From assembly GCF_009909615.1 (NCBI RefSeq), contig NZ_WWNE01000007.1:229669-293668 (forward strand): a stretch of 64,000 nt of DNA, given 5' to 3'. The stretch is from Acidiluteibacter ferrifornacis. GTDB lineage: Bacteria; Bacteroidota; Bacteroidia; Flavobacteriales_E; Vicingaceae. The position numbers and the translations under genes were made by a program. The notes below the pieces were generated by a model. The model was not told where the DNA came from and made no database searches. It was given only the letters and a program-made list of their open reading frames with translations. Below are positions 42,178-51,074 of this stretch, in pieces. The first letter of the stretch is position 1. Each line of letters begins with the position of its first letter.

Positions 42178-43638
42178 ATGAAGAAAATTTTATTATCTAT
42201 TGTTGCCACTACGTTAATATCAGTTGGCGCATCAGCTCAGAGCAAAACAAATGAAAACAGCATTGGTATTCATTTTGGAACCAAGGAATATGCAGGAGAT
42301 TTAGGATACGAAATGTATCGATTTGAAAAGGTTCATGCTGCTTTCGGAGTGTCTTATAGCAGATACATTAACCGATCTTTTGATGGAATGTTATCGTTTT
42401 CTTACGGTCAAATGCGTTTTTCAAAAGGAGCTCGTTCTTTCAAAACCAACCTTGGAGATATTAAACTAGAGGCAAAATATAAATTAAATAATGGATACCT
42501 ACTTAAAGAAGATGCACTTATTGCACCATTCGTTCATGCAGGTATTGGAAACTCTATGTATTCTGGTGCTCATGTAAATGGAACTGTGTTTAGGTTAGGT
42601 TTTCCTATGGGTGCAGGAACCATGATCAACGTTCATGAGAATTTCGCGCTTTCTTTAAACTCCACCTTCACTTATATGGTTGATGATAAAATGGATGGTG
42701 TAGACAATAGAGATAAGTCTGAAAATTTATTGGATCGTTTTTTATATTCGGCTGTTGGAGCGCATTATAACTTTTCTACAGGAAAGGATACTGATGGAGA
42801 TGGAATTCTTGATAAAAATGATGAATGTCCTGAAGTTGCAGGAACTCTTGAAAACGGAGGATGTCCTGATACTGATGGCGATGGTGTAATCGACAAATTA
42901 GATGCTTGTCCTACTGAAGTTGGAACAGCTGTATTAGGCGGTTGTCCCGACACGGATGGTGACGGAGTAGCTGATAAGGATGATACTTGCCCGAAAGTAA
43001 AAGGTTTAGTTGCCTTAAAAGGTTGCCCTGACACAGACGGTGATGGTATCGCTGACAATGAAGATGCTTGTCCTGAGATAGCAGGAGTTGCTGAATTCAA
43101 TGGATGCGTTGATACAGATAAAGATGGCATTGCTGATAACTTAGACACTTGTCCTAAAGTTGCCGGTTCTAAAGAAATGAACGGATGTCCTGATACGGAT
43201 AAAGACGGTATCGCTGACAACTTGGATAAATGTCCAACAGTAGCAGGAATTGCAGCTAACAAAGGTTGCCCTGAGATTAAAAAGGAAGATGCAAAAGTGA
43301 TGGAAATGGCGATGAAAGGTTTATTCTTTGAATCAGGTTCAGCTAAAATAAAAGCTTCATCTCTTAAAGTATTGGACAATATTGCTAAAGTTATGAACGC
43401 CAACAAAGCTTATAACCTAATGATAGAAGGCCATACAGATGCATCAGGTGATGAAGCGAAAAATTTAATCTTATCAAAAGATAGAGCTAAAGCAGCAAAA
43501 GACTATCTAATTGCAAAAGGTATTGACGCTAGCAGATTGACTTCTGAAGGCTATGGAATTACTAAGCCAGTAGCAGATAATAATACTGCTGCAGGTAGAG
43601 CAAAAAATAGAAGAGTAGAATTTAACATCAAGTTTTAA
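42178..43638 (+). CDS. OmpA-family outer membrane protein with TSP3 repeats
   Basis: A 486-residue protein: signal peptide (ending ASAQS), an eight-strand-like outer-membrane barrel (about 25-200), five or six thrombospondin type 3 repeats (about 203-365; unit DTDGDGIxDxxDxCP) that bind calcium, and a C-terminal OmpA domain (about 375-486: FFESGSAKI, MIEGHTDASGDEAKN, RRVEFNIKF) binding peptidoglycan. It is probably an abundant envelope-stabilising protein: it has a strong promoter and terminator. The repeated DNA from 42784 to 43270 is this coding repeat, not a CRISPR. Confidence 0.92.
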   Translation: MKKILLSIVATTLISVGASAQSKTNENSIGIHFGTKEYAGDLGYEMYRFEKVHAAFGVSYSRYINRSFDGMLSFSYGQMRFSKGARSFKTNLGDIKLEAKYKLNNGYLLKEDALIAPFVHAGIGNSMYSGAHVNGTVFRLGFPMGAGTMINVHENFALSLNSTFTYMVDDKMDGVDNRDKSENLLDRFLYSAVGAHYNFSTGKDTDGDGILDKNDECPEVAGTLENGGCPDTDGDGVIDKLDACPTEVGTAVLGGCPDTDGDGVADKDDTCPKVKGLVALKGCPDTDGDGIADNEDACPEIAGVAEFNGCVDTDKDGIADNLDTCPKVAGSKEMNGCPDTDKDGIADNLDKCPTVAGIAANKGCPEIKKEDAKVMEMAMKGLFFESGSAKIKASSLKVLDNIAKVMNANKAYNLMIEGHTDASGDEAKNLILSKDRAKAAKDYLIAKGIDASRLTSEGYGITKPVADNNTAAGRAKNRRVEFNIKF

Positions 43639-43672
43639 CACTACACCTAGAACAAACGACCAAAACTCTGAG

Positions 43673-43702
43673 AGAGCGTTTCGAAAGAAACGCTCTTTTT
43701 TT
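43673..43702 (+). terminator. Rho-independent terminator of the OmpA/TSP3 gene
   Basis: A perfect 10-bp stem AGAGCGTTTC (43673-43682) and GAAACGCTCT (43687-43696) with loop GAAA and a run of Ts. Confidence 0.92.
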
Positions 43703-43706
43703 GCTT

Positions 43707-44912
43707 TTATACTCTCCCTATGCCTTTCCTCCAATTGTTACTCAACAACAAAATCAAGGAAAGTGGCAACAAAATAGAAACAACAAACATCAGTAAATAG
43801 TAGTTGGGAATACTTCCCCACTTCATCCAAATTAAAACACCTTGGAAAAATAGAATGGTTTCTGAAAACACAAACCCAAGAATAAAAATTTGAATTCCGA
43901 TACCGGAAATTAGTTTTCGGATTCGTTGTCTAAGAATTAAAAATATAAAACCTGACACTACTCCAAGCATGGTTAAGTGAATGTAACCAATCATAAAGTT
44001 TCGAAGCTCGGTGGACACTGTAGCTACTTCAGGAATCAACAATAATGTTTGCAGCACGATTTTAAATAGCAAAGAACTAACTCCAAATATGATCAAGATT
44101 TTATTTAATCTCGATTTTGTGAGAACCACTGATCTAACTTCTTTCCAATTGGATTGAAATAAAAGAATGAAGCCTAAAAGTTGTGCTAAGACTCCAATTC
44201 CGTTGATCCAATTGTAATAGTCAGCTTTAAACGCCCAAGCCAAAACATGCGCAAAAGTGGCTATTAATCCCACCCAATAAAGTAGAAAGAAATGCTTGAA
44301 AGTTTTGGCTTTTAACTGAACTCCCCATTGACTCAACAAGAATAAAAACAATCCAAAAATGGCCATCAAAAACCAACCGTTGAATTGAAAATGCAAGTAA
44401 AACTGCACCACAATGTGGTACCAAGGTGTAGCTTGCATTCCCTTTCCAATGACTGCGCCCATGGCCCAAATTCCAATAGTAGAAATCACCATCGTCATTA
44501 ATGCAGATTTAACCAATTGTTGAATTGGAGGATTTTTAATTTCCATATCACGCCACAGCAGTCGAGCAAAAGAATAGGAAGCAAAAATGTGCAAGGAAGA
44601 AAAAGTAATGGAAACGGCTCCATACCCTTGAAACGGAAAACTAAATAGCATTCCCACTACGGTAATCTGCGTGAACCAAAATAGCCTATTATAGATGGGT
44701 TTTCTTTTGCGAGATTCAGGGATAAAACAATCCACCAACAAGGCATACAAAATCAGGTAAACCCAACCTAATGTGGCGACATGAGAATGGGTGTGCAGTA
44801 AATTTTTATAGTCGAAGTCGAAGTGCCACACAAATGCACCCCTCAAAAGTAAGCCTAATGAAGCTGCAATTAAAAAATTAATCAGCGCTGTGTTTACCCA
44901 AGATTTTCGCAT
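43707..44912 (-). CDS. Haem-copper-oxidase-subunit-I-like membrane protein of the denitrification region
   Basis: A 401-residue protein with about 12 membrane helices. Histidine patterns HTHSHVATLGW (about 40-50), WYHIVVQFYLHFQFNGW (about 166-182) and GYIHLTMLG (about 289-297) resemble haem- or copper-coordinating helices of oxidase subunit I or NnrS-type proteins, but no complete oxidase motif set is present. It lies just downstream of ric and the nos cluster on the same strand, so a role in nitric oxide or haem/copper handling is suggested. No dedicated NO reductase is visible nearby. Confidence 0.55.
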   Translation of the reverse strand: MRKSWVNTALINFLIAASLGLLLRGAFVWHFDFDYKNLLHTHSHVATLGWVYLILYALLVDCFIPESRKRKPIYNRLFWFTQITVVGMLFSFPFQGYGAVSITFSSLHIFASYSFARLLWRDMEIKNPPIQQLVKSALMTMVISTIGIWAMGAVIGKGMQATPWYHIVVQFYLHFQFNGWFLMAIFGLFLFLLSQWGVQLKAKTFKHFFLLYWVGLIATFAHVLAWAFKADYYNWINGIGVLAQLLGFILLFQSNWKEVRSVVLTKSRLNKILIIFGVSSLLFKIVLQTLLLIPEVATVSTELRNFMIGYIHLTMLGVVSGFIFLILRQRIRKLISGIGIQIFILGFVFSETILFFQGVLIWMKWGSIPNYYLLMFVVSILLPLSLILLLSNNWRKGIGRV

Positions 44913-44943
44913 AAAATTCTATCGTGTGAGAAGACTCAAAACT

Positions 44944-44983
44944 AAAAAAAAATGCCCACAGCTATCAAATATAGCTATGGGCA
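44944..44983 (-). terminator. Rho-independent terminator of ric
   Basis: A 13-bp stem TGCCCACAGCTAT (44953-44965) with ATAGCTATGGGCA (44971-44983), one wobble pair, followed on the minus strand by a nine-base T run (A run at 44944-44952). Confidence 0.88.
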
Positions 44984-45006
44984 ACTTTACAACATACAAA
45001 TCAATT

Positions 45007-45738
45007 TTAAACTAAACTACCTAACTTCGCTTCTTCTGCTTTTACAGCCCAAGGAAACAAAATATTATTTTCTAAGTGGATGTGACGGTGCAAATCTTGT
45101 TCAAATTCTTTTAGCATAGAAAAAGCCACCGTATAAGTACTACACGCATCAGATGGTGGAATATAACCGTTAGTCAACTTCTCTATTTTTTCAAAGCGAT
45201 CTCCTTCATTTTCATGCTCACTCATCATCATCGCAATTGGATTTTTAACTGTTCCGAAATGTGGTGTATCTAGTTCACCTCCGCCCATTTCATTTTTTAC
45301 CATCTTACGAATGTGAGGGAACAATACCAGTTCCTCTTTCTTCATGTGCTTTGTTAACTCTCCAGCTGAAGCAATGAATAATTCGTTCACCTCAATCAAT
45401 TCCGGATGACGATCGCCATGAACGGCTGCGATTTTAGCCAAATACTGCTTCAAAATTGGAATTCGCTCTTCCACATATCGGTGGTGCTTTTTCTCGATGT
45501 AATCCACCAATAAATCTTTTGGCCAAGCTGTAAAATCTACATTTTCTCCACTCGATGTTTTTAGCACATTGTCTAATGCATTTAATACATCAGTTGGGTT
45601 AATCATTTTCTTTTCGCATGCATCTTCTATGCTGCGATTTCCTTTGCAACAAAAATCTATTCCGTATGATTCAAATACTGTTGCAGCTCTATAATCTTCT
45701 GCAACCAACTCTCCTATTATGCTATCTTTAGTTCTCAT
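45007..45738 (-). CDS. ric: Iron-sulfur cluster repair di-iron protein (RIC/ScdA/YtfE)
   Basis: A 243-residue protein with an N-terminal ScdA domain (about 1-60: AATVFESYGIDFCCKGN) and hemerythrin-like metal sites KKHHRYVEERIP, HMKKEELVLFPHI, SEHENEGDRFEKI and HRHIHLENNILFPW supplying His and Glu ligands for a di-iron centre. RIC repairs iron-sulfur clusters damaged by nitric oxide. A TAACTTTG minus-7 element and a 28-bp palindrome lie upstream, so it has its own promoter, probably responding to nitrosative stress. It separates nosY from the oxidase-like gene. Confidence 0.93.
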   Translation of the reverse strand: MRTKDSIIGELVAEDYRAATVFESYGIDFCCKGNRSIEDACEKKMINPTDVLNALDNVLKTSSGENVDFTAWPKDLLVDYIEKKHHRYVEERIPILKQYLAKIAAVHGDRHPELIEVNELFIASAGELTKHMKKEELVLFPHIRKMVKNEMGGGELDTPHFGTVKNPIAMMMSEHENEGDRFEKIEKLTNGYIPPSDACSTYTVAFSMLKEFEQDLHRHIHLENNILFPWAVKAEEAKLGSLV

Positions 45739-45768
45739 ATGTAACTAGTTTATGGTTATTTTCTGAAT

Positions 45769-45815
45769 CAAAGTTAGGCAACTTTTATTAATTCGGACAA
45801 ATTTATCCGAATTAA
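45769..45815 (-). promoter_or_regulatory. ric promoter with 28-bp palindromic operator
   Basis: On the minus strand TAACTTTG (plus coordinates 45769-45776) fits the TAnnTTTG minus-7 consensus. The palindrome at 45788-45815 has arms TTAATTCGGA and TCCGAATTAA around an AAATTT centre; only one of its 14 base pairs is broken (45798/45805). It covers about minus 22 to minus 50, spanning the minus-33 element, as expected for a repressor such as an Rrf2/NsrR-like NO sensor, or for a promoter-overlapping activator. The binding protein is not in the window. Confidence 0.7.
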
Positions 45816-45823
45816 ATTATCCA

Positions 45824-46606
45824 TTAAAAGTCCTTCTTCATCGCGATGCGTTGCATAATGAATGTAGGTACGATAAACCAAACCGTCAACATGAATAGTG
45901 ACAAGAAAAAACCGAGTCTAGTTCCGAAAAATTGTTGAAACACAGCTCCTGTATAACCCAATAAAGCGGAGATGTCTAGCTTCAATAAAATCAATACTCG
46001 AGATAGATCAACGGGATTTAGTAAAGTGGCGATCAATGAAAATTTGTCCAGTGGATAATCTTCAAAAAACATCAACGACATTAAGAACAAACCATCGTAA
46101 ATAACCGCCATAAATAGCCACAGCAAGATGGCATATCCAAACCCTTTAATCTTGTTTTCGTTTTTTAATGCGATCACAAACGCCAAAGAAGTAAAGATTA
46201 AAGTCAACATACTTCCACTCACTAAAAGCAATCCAAAATCCCAAATTGCAACACTGGTATTGATACCGTAAACAAAAAATGGGATTCCTAAACCTATCAC
46301 TAAACTCATAGAAAGCGAAAGTGCAACTCCGAGGTATTGCCCCATAAAAATGGAACTTCGTTTGATGGGCTGTGCCAATAGCAATTCTGTAAACTCTTTG
46401 GAATTGTAGTAATACATTATTCCAAAAATGGTTCCGATGAGTGGCACCAATACGATGATGATATTCATTAAAGTAATGACTGCTTTTGAAAGGTCATTGT
46501 TCAAAAACAACAAGACAAATCCCATTAAAAGGTAGAATAGAAAATAAACGTAGCTCCATCGGCTGCGTATTAAATCGTAAAAACTGTATTTTAATATCTT
46601 AAGCAT
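45824..46606 (-). CDS. nosY: NosY-type ABC transporter permease
   Basis: A 260-residue ABC-2-type permease with six hydrophobic segments and the intracellular NSKEFTELLLAQPIKRSSIF loop typical of NosY. With NosF it forms the transporter that supports copper-centre assembly of nitrous oxide reductase through NosD. Its start overlaps the end of nosF by 8 bp, so nosD, nosF and nosY are translationally coupled. It is the last gene of the nos transcription unit before ric. Confidence 0.9.
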   Translation of the reverse strand: MLKILKYSFYDLIRSRWSYVYFLFYLLMGFVLLFLNNDLSKAVITLMNIIIVLVPLIGTIFGIMYYYNSKEFTELLLAQPIKRSSIFMGQYLGVALSLSMSLVIGLGIPFFVYGINTSVAIWDFGLLLVSGSMLTLIFTSLAFVIALKNENKIKGFGYAILLWLFMAVIYDGLFLMSLMFFEDYPLDKFSLIATLLNPVDLSRVLILLKLDISALLGYTGAVFQQFFGTRLGFFLSLFMLTVWFIVPTFIMQRIAMKKDF

Positions 46607-47309
46607 AACTAGCGGTTAAAATGGATGCAATGGCGTGTTCAAAGTCAGACTCGTTGGTCTTACTTTTCAATTCAGGGATGGTTCCTTTGAAATAGATTTT
46701 TCCTTCTAAAATAAATACAATCTGGTCAGAAATTTCTTCTACAAAACTCATAATATGCGAGGTAATCAATATTGTTTTCCCTTTCGCCTTCTCTTCATTA
46801 ATCAACTGTTTTAATCGGATGTGAGCAATGGGATCCAACCCTGTGGTGGGTTCATCTAAAATAATCAATTGACTGTCAAACATGAAAGTCAACACTAGAT
46901 TCACCTTTTGTTTGGTACCTCCAGATAGGTTACTCAACTTCTTATTCAAAAAGGGTTCTAGTCGAAACAACTCAATTAGCCGCTGATCATCGGCGTTTTT
47001 ATTCGACCGTAAATCTTTGATCATATTGATTAACTCCTGCACAGATAAGTTCCCAGGGAAGTTGGCAATCTGTGGCAAATAATCAATGTTATTTCTATAG
47101 TTCCACTCCCCTTGTATGGCTTTTCCATCAAGGTGGATACTGCCTTTATCGGGAATCACCATTCCCAAAATGCTTTTAATTAGGGTCGTTTTTCCTGATC
47201 CATTTGGGCCTAGAACGGCAAAGATTCCTTTGGTATCAATTGTTAAGTCGATTCCTTCAAGAACCTTATTTTGTCCGAACTTCTTATGTATATCTTTTAC
47301 TTCAATCAT
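46599..47309 (-). CDS. nosF: NosF-type ABC transporter ATPase
   Basis: A 236-residue ATP-binding protein with Walker A GPNGSGKTTLIK (about 35-46), signature LSNLSGGTKQKVNL, Walker B QLIILDEPTTGLDP and the His switch ITSHIM. In N2O reduction clusters NosF energises the NosDFY complex that helps mature the NosZ copper sites. It overlaps nosD by 8 bp and nosY by 8 bp. Confidence 0.92.
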   Translation of the reverse strand: MIEVKDIHKKFGQNKVLEGIDLTIDTKGIFAVLGPNGSGKTTLIKSILGMVIPDKGSIHLDGKAIQGEWNYRNNIDYLPQIANFPGNLSVQELINMIKDLRSNKNADDQRLIELFRLEPFLNKKLSNLSGGTKQKVNLVLTFMFDSQLIILDEPTTGLDPIAHIRLKQLINEEKAKGKTILITSHIMSFVEEISDQIVFILEGKIYFKGTIPELKSKTNESDFEHAIASILTASYA

Positions 47310-48555
47310 TTTTAATAGGTTTCATTTGTGGATTAGTGTCAACTAAATCATCAGGAGTAAATACTGGGGATACTTTCTCTGCAAAGTCGATTATGTCCAT
47401 GAACAAACTTCTCAGCAGAATAATGGTTTCAGGTGTTCGGTTGACGATATATGAAAACAACTTTACAGGACGGTAAGGCACATCTCCCACTCCATTCTTA
47501 TTCAGGTCGTAGCCGGAGTAACTGCTCCAGTAGTTTCCATCAAACTTATTGTCATTCAAGTTGCTATTGTAAGAAATATCAAATGAATTGTACAAAAAAT
47601 TGTTACTTATAAAATGGTTCTCATAGCAAGCCCCTCTAACTTTTACAGCCCATCCATTCCTTTTAAAATTATTGTTTCTATAGTTCACTCGATTGGACCC
47701 TTCTATGGTAATTCCCACAGTATTGTCCTCAAAAGTATTTTCGTAAATCTCGGAGTCGTTGATCTCTTTCAATAAAATCCCAAAGGCTGCAGTGCCCCAA
47801 TTTTTTCTAAAAATATTTCGATGCATGATGATACGTTTGGAGAACATCACAGCCACTCCTGCCCCATTGTTTTCAAATACATTATCACGATAGGTATCGT
47901 CGTTTGAAAACATAAAATGCAATCCATAGCGTACATTGTTGGTACTCGTATTTTTAAGAATTTGAATGCTATCTGAAAATTCTAAGTAGATCCCATCGCG
48001 CACATGTTGCACTATATTGTGTTCCACCACGATATTATTGCAATACCACAATTGAATGCCATTTCCTGAATTAAATTCCTCTACTGCATCTCCTATAATC
48101 TTATTGTGATAAACCCTTCCATGAGAAGATTTCTCTAAATAAATGCCAAAAAATAGCTTTTCAAGAACTACGTTTTGAATTAAAAAATGCTTGCTTTTAA
48201 CCACCCGAATTGCTGCGAAATCAGTGGTATAACTCGTTCCTACATTGATGATAAACAATCCATCCACGGTAACTGAATCTGAAACAATGGTAATGATTTC
48301 ACCTTGATCCTCTCCATCAATTGTAGGAAACAATTCCCCTTTTAAGGTCAGTGGTTTATCTATCGCAATATTGAATTCCTTATAGTATCCCTGCTTTACT
48401 AAAACGGTATCGTGGGGAGACGCAAGCGCAATCCCCGTTTTCAAGGATTTAATCGATCCATTTTTACTGACAATAATAGTTTTAGAATAAGCATTCGTAC
48501 TTAAAAGAAAAACTAATGCATTGACCAATATAGCTGTTATTACTTTCAAAATCAT
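47302..48555 (-). CDS. nosD: NosD periplasmic right-handed beta-helix protein
   Basis: A 417-residue protein with a signal peptide (VITAILVNALVFLLSTNAYS), then a parallel beta-helix built from CASH/PbH1-type repeats rich in Asn and Asp (for example VVEHNIVQHVRDGIYLEFSD, NVFENNGAGVAVMFS). NosD is the periplasmic partner that, with NosFY, delivers copper or sulfur for CuZ maturation. It begins 6 bp downstream of the NosL/barrel gene and overlaps nosF. The length is typical of the family. Confidence 0.92.
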   Translation of the reverse strand: MILKVITAILVNALVFLLSTNAYSKTIIVSKNGSIKSLKTGIALASPHDTVLVKQGYYKEFNIAIDKPLTLKGELFPTIDGEDQGEIITIVSDSVTVDGLFIINVGTSYTTDFAAIRVVKSKHFLIQNVVLEKLFFGIYLEKSSHGRVYHNKIIGDAVEEFNSGNGIQLWYCNNIVVEHNIVQHVRDGIYLEFSDSIQILKNTSTNNVRYGLHFMFSNDDTYRDNVFENNGAGVAVMFSKRIIMHRNIFRKNWGTAAFGILLKEINDSEIYENTFEDNTVGITIEGSNRVNYRNNNFKRNGWAVKVRGACYENHFISNNFLYNSFDISYNSNLNDNKFDGNYWSSYSGYDLNKNGVGDVPYRPVKLFSYIVNRTPETIILLRSLFMDIIDFAEKVSPVFTPDDLVDTNPQMKPIKND

Positions 48556-48561
48556 CTACTT

Positions 48562-49965
48562 TTATAGTATTGCATACTTAAGGCCTGCATTTATCAAGTA
48601 CTTTTGATTCATTTGAATACCCGTAACATTTTGATAAATTGGCACTCCAGCCTCTAAACCGAATTTAACCTTATTCCAATTTGATGAAGCGCTGAAAGCA
48701 TAGTTTAATCCAAGAAAACCATTCATTTGATGACCTCCATAATTCGCTGTATTTGCCGCAGGAGCCATCATTGGCTTTAAATCTACATCGATTCCAGATA
48801 TATTTTCATTTATAAGCCATTGAACACGACTAGAAATAGAAACACAACTGTTCAAATTAAGAGCTCCCCAAACATTTAATTGCCCCATATCTCCAAGCTG
48901 ATATCCTTCTGTATTATTACCAGTTCTTAATACTCCAGATAACTGAGCTCCAATAGAGCCACTTGTAAAAGTCTTTTTATAGGTAGCGCCTAATGAGAAA
49001 TCGACCGTTCCGCTACCCAACTGCATGGCGTAAGGTAGTTTTGCATTCTCCTTCATCGGTGTATCGTCCTTTTGGCTGACACTCCCTATGGGAAAGCTAA
49101 TCCCTGTATTCAAATGCATAGAACTACTTTGATTTGCATATAAAGCGATTAAAACACTTGCCTTTAAATCGCCTAAGCCTCTAGACTGCGTAGAAAAATT
49201 TTCTTTCATTTTCATTCCATCCATCATGGTCATGCTGTGTGTTAGGTCCATTTTATTACTTAAATAGTTTTGCATCAACATTAAAGTTACTTTATCAGTT
49301 GGTGCATACATTACACCCAACATATGCATTTGCATTGTCATGGTTTGAGGCGCATTCATATAGCTGTTAAAGATTTGTTCATCTGTTATCGCTTCAGTTC
49401 CAGATAAATTTCCTTCCATAGACATGTACATGGCCTTATAGGAAAACATTAATCCGCCTTGAGGGTGCATGTGATCACCTGAAACACCAATTGGTGCGTG
49501 AGAGTCGGGTCTAAAATGATTGTGATGAAAATGGTTTGATGCATCTGATTTCTCATCAGAAAAAAGCGCTTTCAGCTCTTCCCAATTGTATACCGCTCCA
49601 CCGTTTTTCTTTTTATAATTGTTCGCTACTTCTTCACTTTCAAAAGCAGACAAATTCGCTCCCATCGGACTCTGAATCTTTTTACTTTTGAGGTAATAGG
49701 CTGTTTTTGCATCCACCAATTTCGAAGTAGAATAATCAGCAACAGCTAATTTTGAATGCTCTTTGTTTGGCTGTTCTTTTAGGTAATTAACCAAGCACTC
49801 TATCGCATCAAAATGACTGATTTTGCCATTTTCTTCTATTGTCGCATTGTGTTTTAAGTCTTTAATAGTCATATTGCAGTGAGTGCAACTGCTATTTTTC
49901 TGAGCGTTTGCTGCCATTGCTAGGAATAATATCGTAGCAAACAGCATGATTTTTAAGGTTTTCAT
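48562..49965 (-). CDS. NosL-domain protein fused to an outer membrane beta-barrel
   Basis: A 467-residue protein with a cleavable signal (ending ANAQ). Residues about 26-135 form a NosL domain with the copper-binding CTHCNMTIKDLKHNATI, FDAIECLVNYL and SPMGANLSAF motifs. A His-rich linker (about 147-172: NHFHHNHFRPDSH, GDHMHPQGG) leads to a Met-rich outer-membrane barrel (about 175-467: YMSMEGN, MTMQMHMLGVMYAP, ending LKYAIL). Ordinary NosL is a ~180-residue lipoprotein and is encoded next door. A NosL-barrel fusion could pass copper across or at the outer membrane. Confidence 0.75.
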   Translation of the reverse strand: MKTLKIMLFATILFLAMAANAQKNSSCTHCNMTIKDLKHNATIEENGKISHFDAIECLVNYLKEQPNKEHSKLAVADYSTSKLVDAKTAYYLKSKKIQSPMGANLSAFESEEVANNYKKKNGGAVYNWEELKALFSDEKSDASNHFHHNHFRPDSHAPIGVSGDHMHPQGGLMFSYKAMYMSMEGNLSGTEAITDEQIFNSYMNAPQTMTMQMHMLGVMYAPTDKVTLMLMQNYLSNKMDLTHSMTMMDGMKMKENFSTQSRGLGDLKASVLIALYANQSSSMHLNTGISFPIGSVSQKDDTPMKENAKLPYAMQLGSGTVDFSLGATYKKTFTSGSIGAQLSGVLRTGNNTEGYQLGDMGQLNVWGALNLNSCVSISSRVQWLINENISGIDVDLKPMMAPAANTANYGGHQMNGFLGLNYAFSASSNWNKVKFGLEAGVPIYQNVTGIQMNQKYLINAGLKYAIL

Positions 49966-49987
49966 GTTTTATGGTTTTAGCTGAACA

Positions 49988-50422
49988 TTACTTGGCGAAT
50001 TGCCGGTTCAATTCTTCCCAATTGAACAATTCTCCACCGTTCTCTTGTTGAATTTCTACTGCCTTCTGTTGAGATTCAAATCCCGAAAGATAAGCTCCCA
50101 TAGGACTTGGGATATTTTCACTAATTAGATAGGTTGCTTTAGTGGCATCGATTAGATCGCCCGAGCCATTAAAATCATTGATGAGAAATAGAGCAACTTG
50201 CTGTTCCTGATTTTGATTATTGTAATTCAAAAGGCATTCAATGGCATCGAATTTAAATGCTTTGCCTTTCTCGGTGACTATTTGAGCGCCATGCTGTTTA
50301 TCAACGATTGTCATCTTGCAGAAGCTACATCCATCTTTCCCGTAGTTGATGGGCTGAGGACTAATGCTGCATGCAGATAAAACAACAGTTAAAATGGCGA
50401 AGATTAACACGGTCTTTTTCAT
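49988..50422 (-). CDS. nosL: NosL copper chaperone lipoprotein
   Basis: A 144-residue lipoprotein (lipobox LSACSI, Cys near 18). The copper-binding region reads CSFCKMTIVDKQHGAQI, followed by FKFDAIECLLNY and SPMGAYLSGF, then FNWEELNRQF at the end. NosL donates Cu(I) to apo-NosZ in the periplasm. Its sequence closely parallels the NosL domain of the adjacent fusion, so the two arose by duplication. The gene lies between the membrane protein and the fusion. Confidence 0.92.
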   Translation of the reverse strand: MKKTVLIFAILTVVLSACSISPQPINYGKDGCSFCKMTIVDKQHGAQIVTEKGKAFKFDAIECLLNYNNQNQEQQVALFLINDFNGSGDLIDATKATYLISENIPSPMGAYLSGFESQQKAVEIQQENGGELFNWEELNRQFAK

Positions 50423-50440
50423 GATTTTTTGATTTAAATT

Positions 50441-51052
50441 TTAAGTGGTGGTGGCTGATTTACGACCAACAAAGAATGCTAGAACTGTAAGCGACATTCC
50501 GACGAACATCATATATGCACCTACATTCGGCAGGGATTCTACATCAAAGTTGAGTAGTTTTTGAAACCCAAACAATGGTGGTTTATAGGTCATTGGATTG
50601 CCATCGGCATCCATTAATTTCATAATTGCATTGGGGTCTAAATTGGTTCCATAATCATACATCCAAAGGTTGAAATCATACATACCCAATATTCCAAGAA
50701 TCGACATTGCGACAAACCAAATAAGCGCCCAATTGTGACTTATTTTCTTCATGGCCATTAGTATTCCTATAATGACACCTAGAGAAACAATGGCTATTAA
50801 TATTTTGGGGAAAGCTTGAAATTCCCACATTTCATCAGCGGTTGGTAAAACTTTCATACCGATATAGTGATTTAAACCGTTGATATTTTGAACATCAAAT
50901 TCACTCACCCCTCTAATGCCATTTACGAAGATGTGCATTCCAAGAGGTTCAGGATATTGTGGTGCTCCAAGCATGATGGTCCATAATGGAAATTGGAATA
51001 ACCCAAGTAACAGTAGTGAACCAACAATCATAATTATACCAGCATTTTTCAT
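50441..51052 (-). CDS. Four-helix membrane protein of Bacteroidota nos clusters
   Basis: 203 residues from ATG 51052 (MKNAGIIMIVGSLLLLG); a longer frame beginning at 51100 would start inside the terminator hairpin and is rejected. There are about four to five membrane helices and an extracytoplasmic segment (PQYPEPLGMHIFVNGIRG, NINGLNHYIGM) with conserved-looking His. I associate this protein with clade II nosZ clusters, between nosZ and nosL, with no known biochemical role. Being directly behind a strong terminator with only ~20 bp of spacer, it must be expressed by readthrough. Confidence 0.7.
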   Translation of the reverse strand: MKNAGIIMIVGSLLLLGLFQFPLWTIMLGAPQYPEPLGMHIFVNGIRGVSEFDVQNINGLNHYIGMKVLPTADEMWEFQAFPKILIAIVSLGVIIGILMAMKKISHNWALIWFVAMSILGILGMYDFNLWMYDYGTNLDPNAIMKLMDADGNPMTYKPPLFGFQKLLNFDVESLPNVGAYMMFVGMSLTVLAFFVGRKSATTT

Positions 51053-51074
51053 TTTGCTTTGGTTTAGAAGTTTT

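Noticed and set aside
42784-43270. Regular repeats that could be taken for a CRISPR array, plus a 213-codon open frame on the minus strand
   Set aside because: The repeats encode the calcium-binding TSP3 units of the OmpA-family protein and vary at codon level; the antisense frame is open only because the coding repeat lacks stops in that frame.
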